52,500 bases of DNA from Deinococcus yavapaiensis KR-236 (lineage in GTDB: Bacteria > Deinococcota > Deinococci > Deinococcales > Deinococcaceae), in assembly GCF_003217515.1 (NCBI RefSeq), contig NZ_QJSX01000009.1, positions 85,506-138,005 of the forward strand, in the 5' to 3' direction. Positions 26,587-36,300 of this stretch are shown in pieces; the first letter of the stretch is position 1; each line of letters opens with the position of its first letter. Both the position numbers and the translations under genes were made by a program. Below the pieces are notes generated by a model, which was not told the DNA's origin, did no database searches, and saw only the letters and a list, made by a program, of their open reading frames with translations.

Positions 26587-27948
26587 TCAAGCGTCGGCGA
26601 GACGCTGCCCTTTGGTCTCCTCGCCGATAAAAAGGGCGGCAAATGCTCCAACGACGAACAGCGCGGCGAACAAGCCGAGGGCGAGCGACAAGCGTGACGA
26701 CAACAACAGCGCGCCGACGCTCGGCGCGAGAACGGACGCGAGACGCGCCATGCCGCTTGCCCAGCCCATGCCGGTCGAACGCGCGAAGGTGGGGAACAAC
26801 TCGGGCGTGAAGGCGTACAAGGCGCCCCACGCGCCGAGCAGCGAGAACGACAGCAAGGAGCTGGCAAGCAGCGAGCCCGCAGGGCTGACGACGAGCGTGA
26901 ACAGGAACGCGAACACGGCGCTGCCGAGCAGGTACGCCGTGAGGGTAGCGCGCCGCCCCACGCGGTCCACGAGAAAGGCGGCGAGCAGGTATCCGGGAAT
27001 TTGCGCGAGCGCGAGAATCAAGGTGTTGCGGTACACCAAGCCGAGGTCGAGTCCTTGCGAGCGGAAGTACGTCGGCAGCCACGAGAAGATGCCGTAGTAC
27101 CCGAGGCTGAGGCAAAACCACGTCACGGACAGCAAAACGGTACGCTTCGCGAGCGGGGGCCGGAACAAGGTTCCGATCGACGCCCCCAGCACTTTCGGAG
27201 GTCGGGCGAGTGCGGGCACGGACAGCGCGCGGCCGTTGAGAACCGCGATGCGTCCGAGAATCGAGCGGGCCTCCTCTGCCCGGCCTTTGAGAAGCAAGAA
27301 GCGCGGCGACTCGGGCACGCTCACGCGAATCCACAAGCTCACGAGCCCGGGCAGGGCGGCGAGGCCCAGCAGCCAACGCCACGCGTCGCTGGGCGGCAGC
27401 GTCGTGAACAGCCACCACGACAGCAGCGCCGCCGCGACCGTGCCGAGCGCCCAGAAGGATTCGAGCAGCACGAGGTAACGGCCGCGCAGCTTCGTCGGCA
27501 CGAATTCGGCGAGCAAGGCGTAATCTACCGGCAGCGTCCCGCCGATCGCGAACCCCGTCAGGAACCGAAAGAGAAGAGCGATCTCGAAGGACGGCGACAG
27601 CGCCGCGCCGACGCCGAACAATACGCCGAGCGACACCGTCGTGAGCAGCACGCCGCGCCGTCCGATGCGGTCCGCGAGCGGCCCCCAGAAGAGCGCGCCG
27701 ACGAACATGCCGACGAAGGCCGCCGACAAGAACAGCGTGGCCTGCGTGCCGGTCCTCTGCAAGCCGAACGACGCGACGAGGCCGGGCAGCACGAAGCTGG
27801 CGATCAATACTTCGAGGGCGTCGGCCGCCCAAGTGAGGCCCGCGACGAACAGCAGCTTGCGTTGAAAGCGGCCGTCACCGACGCGGTCGATGATGTCGTC
27901 GACGGTAACGGCGCTCGCTGAGGTGGAAGACTCGGACAGGGTCGTCAT
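26587..27948 (-). CDS. MFS transporter, NiaP-like
   Basis: 453 residues, 12 membrane helices. VDDIIDRVGDGRFQRKLLFV at the N-terminus and GPLADRIGRRGVLL in the 2-3 loop match the SV2/NiaP group; VPESPRFLLLKGR also typical. Divergent from nadE by about 160 bases, which supports a role in nicotinate or nicotinamide uptake feeding NAD synthesis. Aromatic-acid transport is the main alternative. Confidence 0.8.
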   Translation of the reverse strand: MTTLSESSTSASAVTVDDIIDRVGDGRFQRKLLFVAGLTWAADALEVLIASFVLPGLVASFGLQRTGTQATLFLSAAFVGMFVGALFWGPLADRIGRRGVLLTTVSLGVLFGVGAALSPSFEIALLFRFLTGFAIGGTLPVDYALLAEFVPTKLRGRYLVLLESFWALGTVAAALLSWWLFTTLPPSDAWRWLLGLAALPGLVSLWIRVSVPESPRFLLLKGRAEEARSILGRIAVLNGRALSVPALARPPKVLGASIGTLFRPPLAKRTVLLSVTWFCLSLGYYGIFSWLPTYFRSQGLDLGLVYRNTLILALAQIPGYLLAAFLVDRVGRRATLTAYLLGSAVFAFLFTLVVSPAGSLLASSLLSFSLLGAWGALYAFTPELFPTFARSTGMGWASGMARLASVLAPSVGALLLSSRLSLALGLFAALFVVGAFAALFIGEETKGQRLADA

Positions 27949-28108
27949 GCGAGTCGGCAGTGTAAAAGAAGCGAAGATTTGTGCGATTCGAGGAGCATGA
28001 CGGCGTGAAGAGCAAGCCTTGCTCGAACGTCAAGGTGCGGGCGGCAAGGTGAACTCGCGCTGAGCTTGCTCTTGAAAGCGCGAAGGGCACGTGTGCCAAG
28101 GTGACGCT

Positions 28109-28948
28109 ATGACGAGCGATTCCGTGACGCCTTCGATGAGCGACCTTCGCCGGACCATCCTTTCCGAACTCGGTGTGCGCCCGACCGTCGACCCCGAAGC
28201 GGAGGTGCGGCGCCGCGTGACGTTTCTCAAGGACTACGTGCGCTCGACGCCCGCGCGCGGCTTCGTGCTCGGCATCAGCGGCGGGCAGGACTCCAGCCTC
28301 ACGGGCCGCTTGTGCCAACTTGCCGTGGAGGAACTCGGCTCGGACTTCACGTTCGTCGCCGTGCGTCTGCCGTACGGAGTGCAAGCCGACGAGGACGACG
28401 CGCAGGCCGCCTTGGCCTTCATTCGGCCCGCGCGAACCGTCACGGTGAACGTCAAGGCGGCTTCGGACGGTTTGGCGGAAAGCGTCGCGGCGGCTCTCGG
28501 AAGCTCGCTGAGCGACTTCGTTCGGGGCAACGTCAAGGCTCGCGAGCGAATGGTCGCGCAGTACGCGGTCGCGGGCCAGGAGAACCTGCTCGTCGTGGGG
28601 ACGGACCACGCGGCCGAAGCCGTCACGGGCTTTTTCACGAAGTACGGAGACGGAGGCACGGACCTCAATCCGATCGCGGGCCTCACGAAACGTCAAGGTC
28701 GGCAGTTGATGCAGTTCTTGGGAGCGCCCGAACGGCTGTACCTGAAGGTGCCGACGGCGGACTTGGAGGACAACCGTCCGGGCTTGCCCGACGAGGTGGC
28801 CCTCGGGCTCACGTACGAGCAACTCGACGACTACTTGGAGGGCCGCGAGGTACCGTCCGACGTCGCCGAGCGCATCGAGCGCATCTGGACGGTGACGCGG
28901 CACAAACGCGCCTTGCCGGTCACGCCGTCCGACCATTGGTGGCGGTGA
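28109..28948 (+). CDS. nadE: Ammonia-dependent NAD synthetase
   Basis: 279 residues. Amidates nicotinic acid adenine dinucleotide to NAD. PP-loop SGGQDSS at 57-63, VRLPYGVQADEDDAQ, NVKARERMVAQYAVA, GTDHAAEAVTGFFTKYGDGG and tail KRALPVTPSDHWW. No N-terminal glutaminase domain. Start ATG at 28109 has AAGGTGA upstream. Confidence 0.96.
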   Translation: MTSDSVTPSMSDLRRTILSELGVRPTVDPEAEVRRRVTFLKDYVRSTPARGFVLGISGGQDSSLTGRLCQLAVEELGSDFTFVAVRLPYGVQADEDDAQAALAFIRPARTVTVNVKAASDGLAESVAAALGSSLSDFVRGNVKARERMVAQYAVAGQENLLVVGTDHAAEAVTGFFTKYGDGGTDLNPIAGLTKRQGRQLMQFLGAPERLYLKVPTADLEDNRPGLPDEVALGLTYEQLDDYLEGREVPSDVAERIERIWTVTRHKRALPVTPSDHWWR

Positions 28949-28957
28949 CCGAGCGCG

Positions 28958-29629
28958 TCACATGCCGGAGGTGACGAGGCGCCCGTCGAGAAGGTGCAGC
29001 GTTCGATCGGCCTTCGAGGCGAGGCGTTCGTCGTGCGTGACGAGCAGGACCGCCGCCCCCTCGGTGCGCGCGAGGTCGAGCAGCATGTCGGCGACGTTCT
29101 CGGCGTTCACGCGGTCCAAGCTGCCCGTCGGCTCGTCGGCGAGCAACGCGGCGGGTCGCGCGAGCATCGCGCGCGCGAGCGCGGCACGCTGACGCTCTCC
29201 GCCCGACAGTGCGTTCGGCAGCAAGTCGGCCTTCGCTGCGAGGCCGACACGAACGAGCAATTCGGTCGCCCGCTCGCGAGCGTCGCGGCCGAGGACGAGC
29301 GCGGGCAAGGCGACGTTGTCGAGGACGCTGAGGTCAGGCAGCAGGTAATGATGCTGAAAGACGAGGCCGACGCGAGACGCGCGCAAGCCCGCTCGCGCTT
29401 CGACGTCGAGGCGGTCGACGCGAGACGCGCCCCACAAGATCTCGCCGCCCGTGGGCGTGTCGAGCCCGCCCAGAAGGTGCAGCAGCGTACTCTTGCCGCT
29501 TCCGCTCGGGCCGGCCACGGCGACGACTTCGCCGGGCGCGACGCCGAGGCTGACGCCGTGCAAAACGGCGGTACGTCCGTACGCGTGTGAAAGCGAGCGG
29601 GCTTCGAGGACGAAGGTCACGAGCGGCAT
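28958..29629 (-). CDS. LolD/MacB-type ABC transporter ATPase
   Basis: 223 residues. Walker A GPSGSGKSTLLHLLGGLDTP, Q-loop VFQHHYLLPDL, signature SGGERQRAALARA, Walker B ALLADEPTGSLD, H-loop VTHDERLA. No membrane partner lies beside it, so the permease is elsewhere or in another locus. ATG at 29629; convergent with nadE. Confidence 0.88.
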   Translation of the reverse strand: MPLVTFVLEARSLSHAYGRTAVLHGVSLGVAPGEVVAVAGPSGSGKSTLLHLLGGLDTPTGGEILWGASRVDRLDVEARAGLRASRVGLVFQHHYLLPDLSVLDNVALPALVLGRDARERATELLVRVGLAAKADLLPNALSGGERQRAALARAMLARPAALLADEPTGSLDRVNAENVADMLLDLARTEGAAVLLVTHDERLASKADRTLHLLDGRLVTSGM

Positions 29630-29686
29630 GCTAGCGCACGCGCGCGGACGTGCGGCGCTTCTCGTAACGCCACTGAGACAGCCTTG

Positions 29687-29695
29687 TGGTATAAG
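29687..29695 (+). promoter_or_regulatory. Extended -10 promoter of the Crp-type regulator
   Basis: TGGTATAAG, eight bases from the ATG at 29704. No good -35. A leaderless mRNA is expected. Confidence 0.6.
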
Positions 29696-29703
29696 AAGCA
29701 CCG

Positions 29704-30387
29704 ATGGCCGTTCGCGACGCCTTGCTGCGCTCTCCCCTCTTTCAAGACGCGCCGACTCGCATTCTCGACTTCGCCGTTCGCGCGGTCGTGGAGAGAACGT
29801 ATGAAGCGCACGAAGCCATCGTGACCCAAGACACGCAGGGTGAAGCTTTGTACTTCCTGCAAGAAGGACGCGCGCGCGTCCTTCGCGAGAGCGCGACGGG
29901 CCGAGAGCGCATCGTGGGCTTTTTGTACTCCGGCGACGTGTTCGGCGAAGGGGCGGCGCTCGGCGGTCCCGGTCGAGGCGCGACCGTGGTCGCCGAGACG
30001 ACCGTGCGCGCGCTCGTGATGTACCGCAGCGAACTCTCGACCTTGTTCGAACGGCATCCGAAGATGCTGTGGAATCTCGCGCGGCTTCTCGCGCGGCGCG
30101 TGGACGCGTTGAACGAGGAGCTCATCGCGATGAGTCTGGACTCGGAGGCGAGCATGGCCCACCTTCTGCTGAAGGTGTACCGCCAACGCGGCGCGGCGGG
30201 CGAAGGCGACGCGGCGTTTTTGCCGCTCACGTCGCCCGATCTCACGGCCTGCCTCGGCACCTCGCGCGAGACGACGGCGCGCACGCTGAAGAAATTCACC
30301 TCGCGAAAACTCGTCAAAGTGGAAGGCGGCGGGCTGAGGTTGCTGGACGTGGACGGCATCGAGCGAACGCTGTACGACAACGACTGA
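29704..30387 (+). CDS. Crp/Fnr-family transcription regulator
   Basis: 227 residues. cNMP-binding fold about 20-115 (YFLQEGRARVLR, VFGEGAALG), dimer helix, and Crp-type HTH about 165-220 with SPDLTACLGTSRETTARTLKK. No Fnr cysteine cluster. Ligand unknown. Divergent from the LolD-type ATPase with 74 bases between starts. Confidence 0.9.
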   Translation: MAVRDALLRSPLFQDAPTRILDFAVRAVVERTYEAHEAIVTQDTQGEALYFLQEGRARVLRESATGRERIVGFLYSGDVFGEGAALGGPGRGATVVAETTVRALVMYRSELSTLFERHPKMLWNLARLLARRVDALNEELIAMSLDSEASMAHLLLKVYRQRGAAGEGDAAFLPLTSPDLTACLGTSRETTARTLKKFTSRKLVKVEGGGLRLLDVDGIERTLYDND

Positions 30388-30408
30388 GACGCGCCCGCCA
30401 CGGTCGGG

Positions 30409-30414
30409 TATGCT
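30409..30414 (+). promoter_or_regulatory. Candidate -10 box of the GNAT gene
   Basis: TATGCT, seven bases before the ATG at 30422; no clear -35. Weak on its own; supported by the recurring spacing. Confidence 0.35.
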
Positions 30415-30421
30415 GACGCGC

Positions 30422-31000
30422 ATGGCAAGACTTCGTATCGTCGAGGGCGACGCGATCTTCCTCGGGCGTTTTGTCAAGGAGGACGTGCCCGACATCGCGC
30501 GTCACTTCCAAAACCTCGAGCTCACCGCGTACCTGGGTTCGATCGGCGCGACGTACACCGTCGAGGAAGAGCAAGGCTGGTACGACGCCGAGAGCAGGCA
30601 AACGGCCGAGCGCAGGACCTTCGCGGTGTTCGAAAAGGCGCTCGAGCGTCTCATCGGAGCGGTCAGCTTGTTCGACATCAACCACCGCCACGGCACGGCC
30701 ACCCTCGGCGTCGTGATCTACGATCCCGAGGATTGGGGGCGCGGATTCGGCAGTGAGGCCGTGCGACTCGCCGTCGCGTACGGCATGTTCTTCTTGGATC
30801 TGCACAACGTCATGCTGCAAGTCTTCGCGTACAACGAGCGGGGCGTGGCGGCGTACCGAAAAGTCGGGTTTCGCGAGATCGGGCGGCGTACGGGCGCGGT
30901 CGTCCTCGGCGGGCAGCGCTTCGACCAGGTGTACATGGAGATCACGCGGGACAGCGTCGACTTGACGGCGATGCGGGCCCTGATTCGGCAGTTGAGGTGA
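30422..31000 (+). CDS. GNAT-family N-acetyltransferase (RimJ/RimL-like)
   Basis: 192 residues. Acetyl-CoA-binding region YDPEDWGRGFGSEAVRLAVAYG and the following VMLQVFAYNERGVAAYRKVGFREIGRR are typical of RimJ/RimL-type enzymes. Substrate unknown. ATG at 30422; an ATG at 30410 is less likely. Followed at once by a RidA gene, which may be co-transcribed. Confidence 0.88.
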   Translation: MARLRIVEGDAIFLGRFVKEDVPDIARHFQNLELTAYLGSIGATYTVEEEQGWYDAESRQTAERRTFAVFEKALERLIGAVSLFDINHRHGTATLGVVIYDPEDWGRGFGSEAVRLAVAYGMFFLDLHNVMLQVFAYNERGVAAYRKVGFREIGRRTGAVVLGGQRFDQVYMEITRDSVDLTAMRALIRQLR

Positions 31001-31003
31001 ATC

Positions 31004-31387
31004 GTGCAGCGAAGCAATCACGCCAGCGGCGGCAAGTGGGAAGGCATCGTGGGGTACTCCAGGGTCGTGCGCGTCGGCCCGTTCGTGTACGTTTCGGGAA
31101 CGACGGCGGCCGACGAGAGCGGGCACGTGAGCGGCGACGCGTACGAGCAGACGGCGCGCACGCTGGACAACTTGCAGCGAGCGTTGGCATCGGCGGGCGC
31201 GCGCATCGAGGACGTCGTGCGGACGCGGATGTTCGTGAAGAACATCGACGATTGGGAAGCGGTCGCGCGCGCCCACGGCGCCGTCTTCGGCGCGGTGCGG
31301 CCCGCCGCGACGATGGTGGAAGTGTCTCGCTTCATCACGCCCGAGATGCTGGTGGAGATCGAAGCGGACGCGGTCGTCACTTCGTAA
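31004..31387 (+). CDS. RidA-family enamine/imine deaminase
   Basis: 127 residues. RidA-like fold: GYSRVVRVGPFVYVSGTT, ARTLDNLQRALASAGA, VVRTRMFVKNI and AATMVEVSRFITPEMLVEIEA. The catalytic arginine of true RidA appears as Arg217-type position in VRTRMFV; assignment not certain. GTG start at 31004 has GAGGTGA seven bases upstream. Probably detoxifies reactive enamines from PLP enzymes such as LysJ downstream. Confidence 0.85.
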   Translation: MQRSNHASGGKWEGIVGYSRVVRVGPFVYVSGTTAADESGHVSGDAYEQTARTLDNLQRALASAGARIEDVVRTRMFVKNIDDWEAVARAHGAVFGAVRPAATMVEVSRFITPEMLVEIEADAVVTS

Positions 31388-31450
31388 CGTTTCTCTTTTT
31401 CTTTTCTTCACGCGGTCATCCCTTACACTGGGATCTTGACTGGAGGCGTC

Positions 31451-32692
31451 ATGACGGTAGCGCAGAACAACTGGTTGGACTTGGAGCTCAGCCTCGACAG
31501 CGGGATCTACAACAAGCACCACGTCGTCATGGTGCGCGGCGAGGGCGCGCACGTCTGGGACGAGAACGGGCGCGAGTACATCGATTGTGTCGGCGGCTAT
31601 GGCGTCGCGAACGTCGGGCACGGCAATGCGGACGTCGTGAAGGCCGTGCAGGACCAAGCGGCGAAGCTCATGATCATGCCGCAGACTCTGCCGAACGACA
31701 AGCGCGCCGAGTTCCTCAAGGAGCTCACGGACGTGTTGCCGAGCGAGCTTTCGCGGGTGTTTTTGTGCAACTCGGGCACGGAAGCGATGGAGGCGGCGAA
31801 GAAGTTCGCGATCACGGCGACGGGCGGGCGCACGCGGTTCGTGTCGATGAAGCGCGGCTTCTCGGGACGCACGCTCGGCGCGCTCGCGCTGACGTGGGAA
31901 CCGAAGTACCGCGAGCCTTTCGGAAGTGCCGTGGACGACGCGCACGTGACCTTCGTGACGTACGGCAACGTCGAAGAGTTGCGCGCGGCCCTCACGGACG
32001 ACGTCGCGGCCGTCATCTTGGAGCCCGTGCAAGGTGAGGGCGGCGTACGCCCTGGAGACGCGGCGTTCATTCAAGCGGCGCGCGAGCTCACGCGTGAAAA
32101 GGGTGCGTTGCTGATCCTCGACGAGATCCAGACGGGCTTTTGCCGCACAGGTCATTTCTTCGCCATGGAGCACTTCGGCGTCGTGCCCGACGGCGTGACG
32201 CTCGCCAAGGCGATGGCGGGCGGCGTTCCGATCGGAGCGTTCGTGATGACGACCGAAGTCGCCGACCGCATGCCGAAGGGCGGGCACGGCACGACGTTCG
32301 GCGGCAATCCCCTCGCGATGGCGGCGGGCGTCGCCGCCATCCGCTTCATGCGCCGCGAGCGCCTTTGGGAGCAAGCGGCGGCGAAGGGCGACTACTTCAT
32401 GGAGAAGTTGCGCGCCATCAAGAGCTCGAAGATTCGCGAAGTGCGCGGCCTCGGCCTCATGATCGGCGTGGAGCTCAAGGAAAAGAGCGGCCCGTACATC
32501 ACGGCCCTGGAGCATGACGAGGCCGTGCTGACCCTGCAGGCGACGCCGCTCGTCGTGCGCTTCCTGCCGCCCCTCACGATCTCGTACGAGGACATCGACA
32601 AGGTCGTCGCGGCGTTCGAGCGCGTCTTGGAGCGCGTCAATCCGCGCGAAGTGTCCGCCGAGCAGGTGAAGGAAGAAAAGCAGACGGAGTGA
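31451..32692 (+). CDS. lysJ: LysW-aminoadipate semialdehyde aminotransferase (LysJ/ArgD type)
   Basis: 413 residues. PLP-dependent class III aminotransferase converting LysW-bound aminoadipate semialdehyde to LysW-lysine; may also act on acetylornithine. VRGEGAHVWDENGREYIDCV, GGYGVANVGHGNADVV, LCNSGTEAMEAAKKFA, EPVQGEGGV, ILDEIQTGFCRTG and LAKAMAGGVPIGAF with the PLP lysine in LAKAMAGG. Start ATG 31451 has GGAGG before it. Unlinked from the main lysine operon by 23 kb. Ends in an acidic tail. Confidence 0.9.
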   Translation: MTVAQNNWLDLELSLDSGIYNKHHVVMVRGEGAHVWDENGREYIDCVGGYGVANVGHGNADVVKAVQDQAAKLMIMPQTLPNDKRAEFLKELTDVLPSELSRVFLCNSGTEAMEAAKKFAITATGGRTRFVSMKRGFSGRTLGALALTWEPKYREPFGSAVDDAHVTFVTYGNVEELRAALTDDVAAVILEPVQGEGGVRPGDAAFIQAARELTREKGALLILDEIQTGFCRTGHFFAMEHFGVVPDGVTLAKAMAGGVPIGAFVMTTEVADRMPKGGHGTTFGGNPLAMAAGVAAIRFMRRERLWEQAAAKGDYFMEKLRAIKSSKIREVRGLGLMIGVELKEKSGPYITALEHDEAVLTLQATPLVVRFLPPLTISYEDIDKVVAAFERVLERVNPREVSAEQVKEEKQTE

Positions 32693-32717
32693 AGGTGGTT
32701 CTCGCCGCCACGCGCGG

Positions 32718-32768
32718 CGAGGAAGGTCGAAGGGGCGGGTCTGTGACCCGCCCCTTCGACCTTCCTCG
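32718..32768. terminator. Bidirectional hairpin between lysJ and the HExxH gene
   Basis: 24-bp perfect stem (32718-32741 with 32745-32768), loop TGT. No U run on either side. Lies between convergent genes. Confidence 0.75.
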
Positions 32769-32774
32769 CGACGT

Positions 32775-33383
32775 TCAGGAACGATTCCACCGAAGCGCGC
32801 CGCGCCAACCGCGTTCGTGAACGAGTCGGGCCGCTCGGCGCGTCGCCTCGGCGTAGGCGGCGTTCAGCGTGCGCTCGTCGCGGTCGGCGAGCAAGCGATC
32901 GAGTTCGGCGTTCGAGGCGTGCTCCAAACCCGTCTTCGCGTTCGTAGCGGCCGCGCCTTGCCCGGCGAAGATTCGAGCGAGCCCTTCGGCGAGCCAGCGC
33001 GGCAGCGTCTTGGGTTGGGCGACGTGGAAGAGTTCGTGGCGAATCGTGAGGGGCAGCGAGCCTCGAACTTGCAGGGCGCCCAGCCGCTGAGTGTGAATGG
33101 TCGCGCCGCTCGTGACGGCCGCGACGAACCACGCTTCGCCCGTCGCGCGCGCGAAGTCGCGTGCGTCTTTGGCGACGCGAATCGTGACGGGCGGCAACGT
33201 CAGGCCAAGCGCTTCGAGGTCGCTTCGCGCCGAGCGCCAAGCTCGCGTGACGGCGGGCACGTACGCCTTGTCGCCGACGTCCGAGTAGCGCACGGTGAGG
33301 CCGCGCGGCGTCTCCCCTCCGCCCGCGGGCGCCGAGAAGGCGTGGGCCGCGAGCAGGACGAGAACGGCGAGCAGCCTTCTCAC
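32775..33383 (-). CDS. Exported HExxH peptidase-MA-like protein
   Basis: 202 residues. Signal peptide VRRLLAVLVLLAAHAFSAPA. Zinc metallopeptidase motif in IRHELFHVAQPKTLPRWLAEGLARIF (read in parts: HELFHV then PRWLAEGLA), so a gluzincin-like site with the third ligand in the WLAEG helix. GTG start at 33383 has GGAGG six bases before it. Directly downstream of the alpha-2-macroglobulin gene (14 bases), an unusual partner. Confidence 0.75.
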   Translation of the reverse strand: MRRLLAVLVLLAAHAFSAPAGGGETPRGLTVRYSDVGDKAYVPAVTRAWRSARSDLEALGLTLPPVTIRVAKDARDFARATGEAWFVAAVTSGATIHTQRLGALQVRGSLPLTIRHELFHVAQPKTLPRWLAEGLARIFAGQGAAATNAKTGLEHASNAELDRLLADRDERTLNAAYAEATRRAARLVHERGWRGALRWNRS

Positions 33384-33397
33384 TCAAGGCCTCCGAT

Positions 33398-36300
33398 TCA
33401 TCGTCCTCGGTCCTTCACCGTGAAGGTGGCGGCGGGACCGTCGCCTCGCACGTCGGGGTCGTACATGAGTTCGGCGTGCGTCGGGAGGGCGGTGAACGTG
33501 CCGGGCGTCGTGGCGCGCAGAACGTACTGCATCGTCTGCCAACCCTCGACGTAATCCGCGTAGAGGTCGACGCGGTCGTCTCGGAAGTCGCGGCCCGCGT
33601 ACCAGAAGTTCCAAGCGTCGAGGTCGTCGGAGTTCTGAAGACCCTGGATGACGAGCGAGCGTTCGTCGAGGGGCCGCAGACCGGCGGGAAGCGGATCGGA
33701 CACGAGGACGTAGCGGGCCGCTCGGTCCGGGCGTACCTTGACGGTCACGAGGACGAGGTCGCCGACGGCGACCGAGTCGAGCTTTCCGCCTCGCAGCAAG
33801 GGCGTGCGCGCGTAGTTCATGCGCTTCTCCTTGGCGTTCCAAGTCGCGACGAGCTTTTCGAAGGTGCGCGCGATTCGCAGGCCCCGCGTGGCGTCGCCCG
33901 AAAGCTCGGCCGGTTCGCGCGAGACGTCGAGGCTGCCGGAGAAGGTGAGGCCCGGCGTGTTGGCCGCCGTGACACGCAAGACGTTCGCGCCCTTCTTGAG
34001 CGCGCCTCCGAGTTTGGCGGCGTTCAGTTCCAAAGCGCCTCGCGAGAAGTCGACGCGGCCGAGGTCACGTCCGTTGAGGATGACGCTCGCCGCACCGCTC
34101 GGGGTCTTCGCCCGTGGCAAGGCCAGGGCGGCGGTCACGACGGACGTCGTGTCTTGGGTGCTGAGCCAGCGCGGCCCGCGTCGCGCGTTCAGCAGCCAGC
34201 GGCTCGACGAGGCGATCAAGGCGCTGTCGGGGCGAAGTTTGGCGAGGGCCTCCAGGGCGACGGCCGTGACTTGGATGTCGTTGTCGTGCCAGTACCACAG
34301 CCAGTCGTCGCGGTCGCGCGGCGTCTGCCAAAAGACCAGAGCGTCCTTGGCGCTCGATTTGCGTGCGCTCACGAGTCGGTCGAGAACGTCCGACGCTGCC
34401 GACGTTCGTCCGACGGCGCTCAGGGCCAGCGCGAGGTTCGCCAGCGCGTACGAATCGAGGTCCTTGCGGCGCGCGAGACCGAGGGTCGTGGGAACGTCGG
34501 CGCGGCCCGTCTCGGCGAGGGCCCGCAACGCGGCGGCGCGCACGGCGAGCGGTTCCTTGTCCGTCTTGACGGCCTTGGCGACGTACGTCACGGCGCGGTC
34601 GAGGGCGGCGTTGTCGACGTTCACGCCGAGCGCCTTGGCTTTCGTGAGGCCGCGCAGGACGTACGCGCTCATCTCCAAGGTGGACGCGTCGAATTCCCAG
34701 AAGCCCCAGCCGCCGTCTTCGTGTTGGAAGTCCAGCAGTCTCGTCACGCCGAGCGACACGATGTCCGGCAACGCCTTGCGAATGTCGGCGGGCAAGGCGT
34801 TCTCGCCGAGCGCCTCCTTCGCGAGCAGGGCAGGCAGGAAGCGGCTCATCGTCTGCTCGGTGCAGCCGTAAGGGTAACCGACGAGATACTCCAAGGCGGG
34901 CGTGACGGCGCTCAGCAACGACGGCGAGACATCGACGCGCAACGAGGCCGTGGCGAGGTTCGCGTCGGCGGGCACCGTGAGAGTCGCGTCGGGCCGCGCG
35001 GCGCTTCCGGTCGCCGTGATCGTCGTGGCGTATCCGCGCGCCTTGACGGGCAAGGAAAGCTTGAGGGCGTCCGAGGCGAGGTTCGTGCGCGCGGAGAAGG
35101 TGACGGTGGCCGTACCTGGATTTTGCGCCTGCACGTCGAAATCGATGCGGGCGCGGCCGTTGGCGGGCACGTCGATCGTGCCAGCGACGCTTCCCGCCTC
35201 GCGAAGGGTGAGGTTGGCGAGGTCGACGTTCGCGCGACCTTGCGCCGCCTGCCTCACGGTGCTTTGCACGATCCCCGACAAGGTCGCCGTGTCGCCTCGT
35301 ACGAGGAAGGTCGGCAGGGAGAGGCGCGCGACGATGTCCTTCGTGACGAGGGTGTCGGCGGTCGTCTGACCGAAGCGGGCACCGATCGTGTGGGCGCGGG
35401 CCGTCGTCACCCACGTCGTGAGGTTGTCGGGGAACTTCACGTTGACGCTCGCCTTGCCGTTGGCGTCCGTGAGGAGATTCGGCACCCACAAGATGGTGTC
35501 GCGGAAGTCTTCGCGCGGCTCTTCGGGCGCGGCTTCCTGCGTGCGGTCTTCTTTCGCTTGGCCGAAGGCCGCCTCGTTCATGGGCGCGCGAGGAGCCTTC
35601 GCCACTCGGCCGGACTCGAAGTAGAAGCTGAGGCTGGAGTTCGTGCCGACGGTGTTGTCACGCTCCGAGCGAAAGACTTGCAGGATCGGCGTGGACGCGT
35701 CGCGCCGCACGAGGTAGATCGCCTTGTCGACGACGCCGAGGGCGAGTTCGGCGGGCACGCCCTGTCCGGCGGCGTTCTTCACGGTGACGTCGAGGGTGCC
35801 CGTGTCGCCGGGACGGTACTTGTCTTTGCGCGCCTTGACATTCACGGTGAGGGCGGCGCTCGCGTCCGGGACGCGCACCTTGGCCTCGCTCGTGTAGAGG
35901 TTGCCGCTTCCGAGCGCCGTGACGGACACGAACACGTTCGGGGCCATGTCCTTGGTCACTTCAAAGCGGTACGTCAACGTCGAACCCGACGAGCGCAGCA
36001 CGACGGCGCGGCGCACGCGATCTCCCTCGATCGTGACGAGGACGGGCGCGCCGGGATTCGGATTGCCGATGAGGGCGGTGACCGTGTCGCCGGGCGCGTA
36101 CGAGCGCTTGTCGAGACGCACGGTCATGTCGCGGTAGTTCCAGCCCCAATTTTCGCCGGGCGACAGCACCCAGGCGAAGCTCTCGGAAGTGGACGTACGC
36201 CCTCGGTCGTCACGAACGGTGGCGCGCATGAGATAGCCACCTCCGCGCTTCGGACGAACGGTGACGCCGCCGTCGCCGTTCGCGCCCGTGGTCGTGGTCG

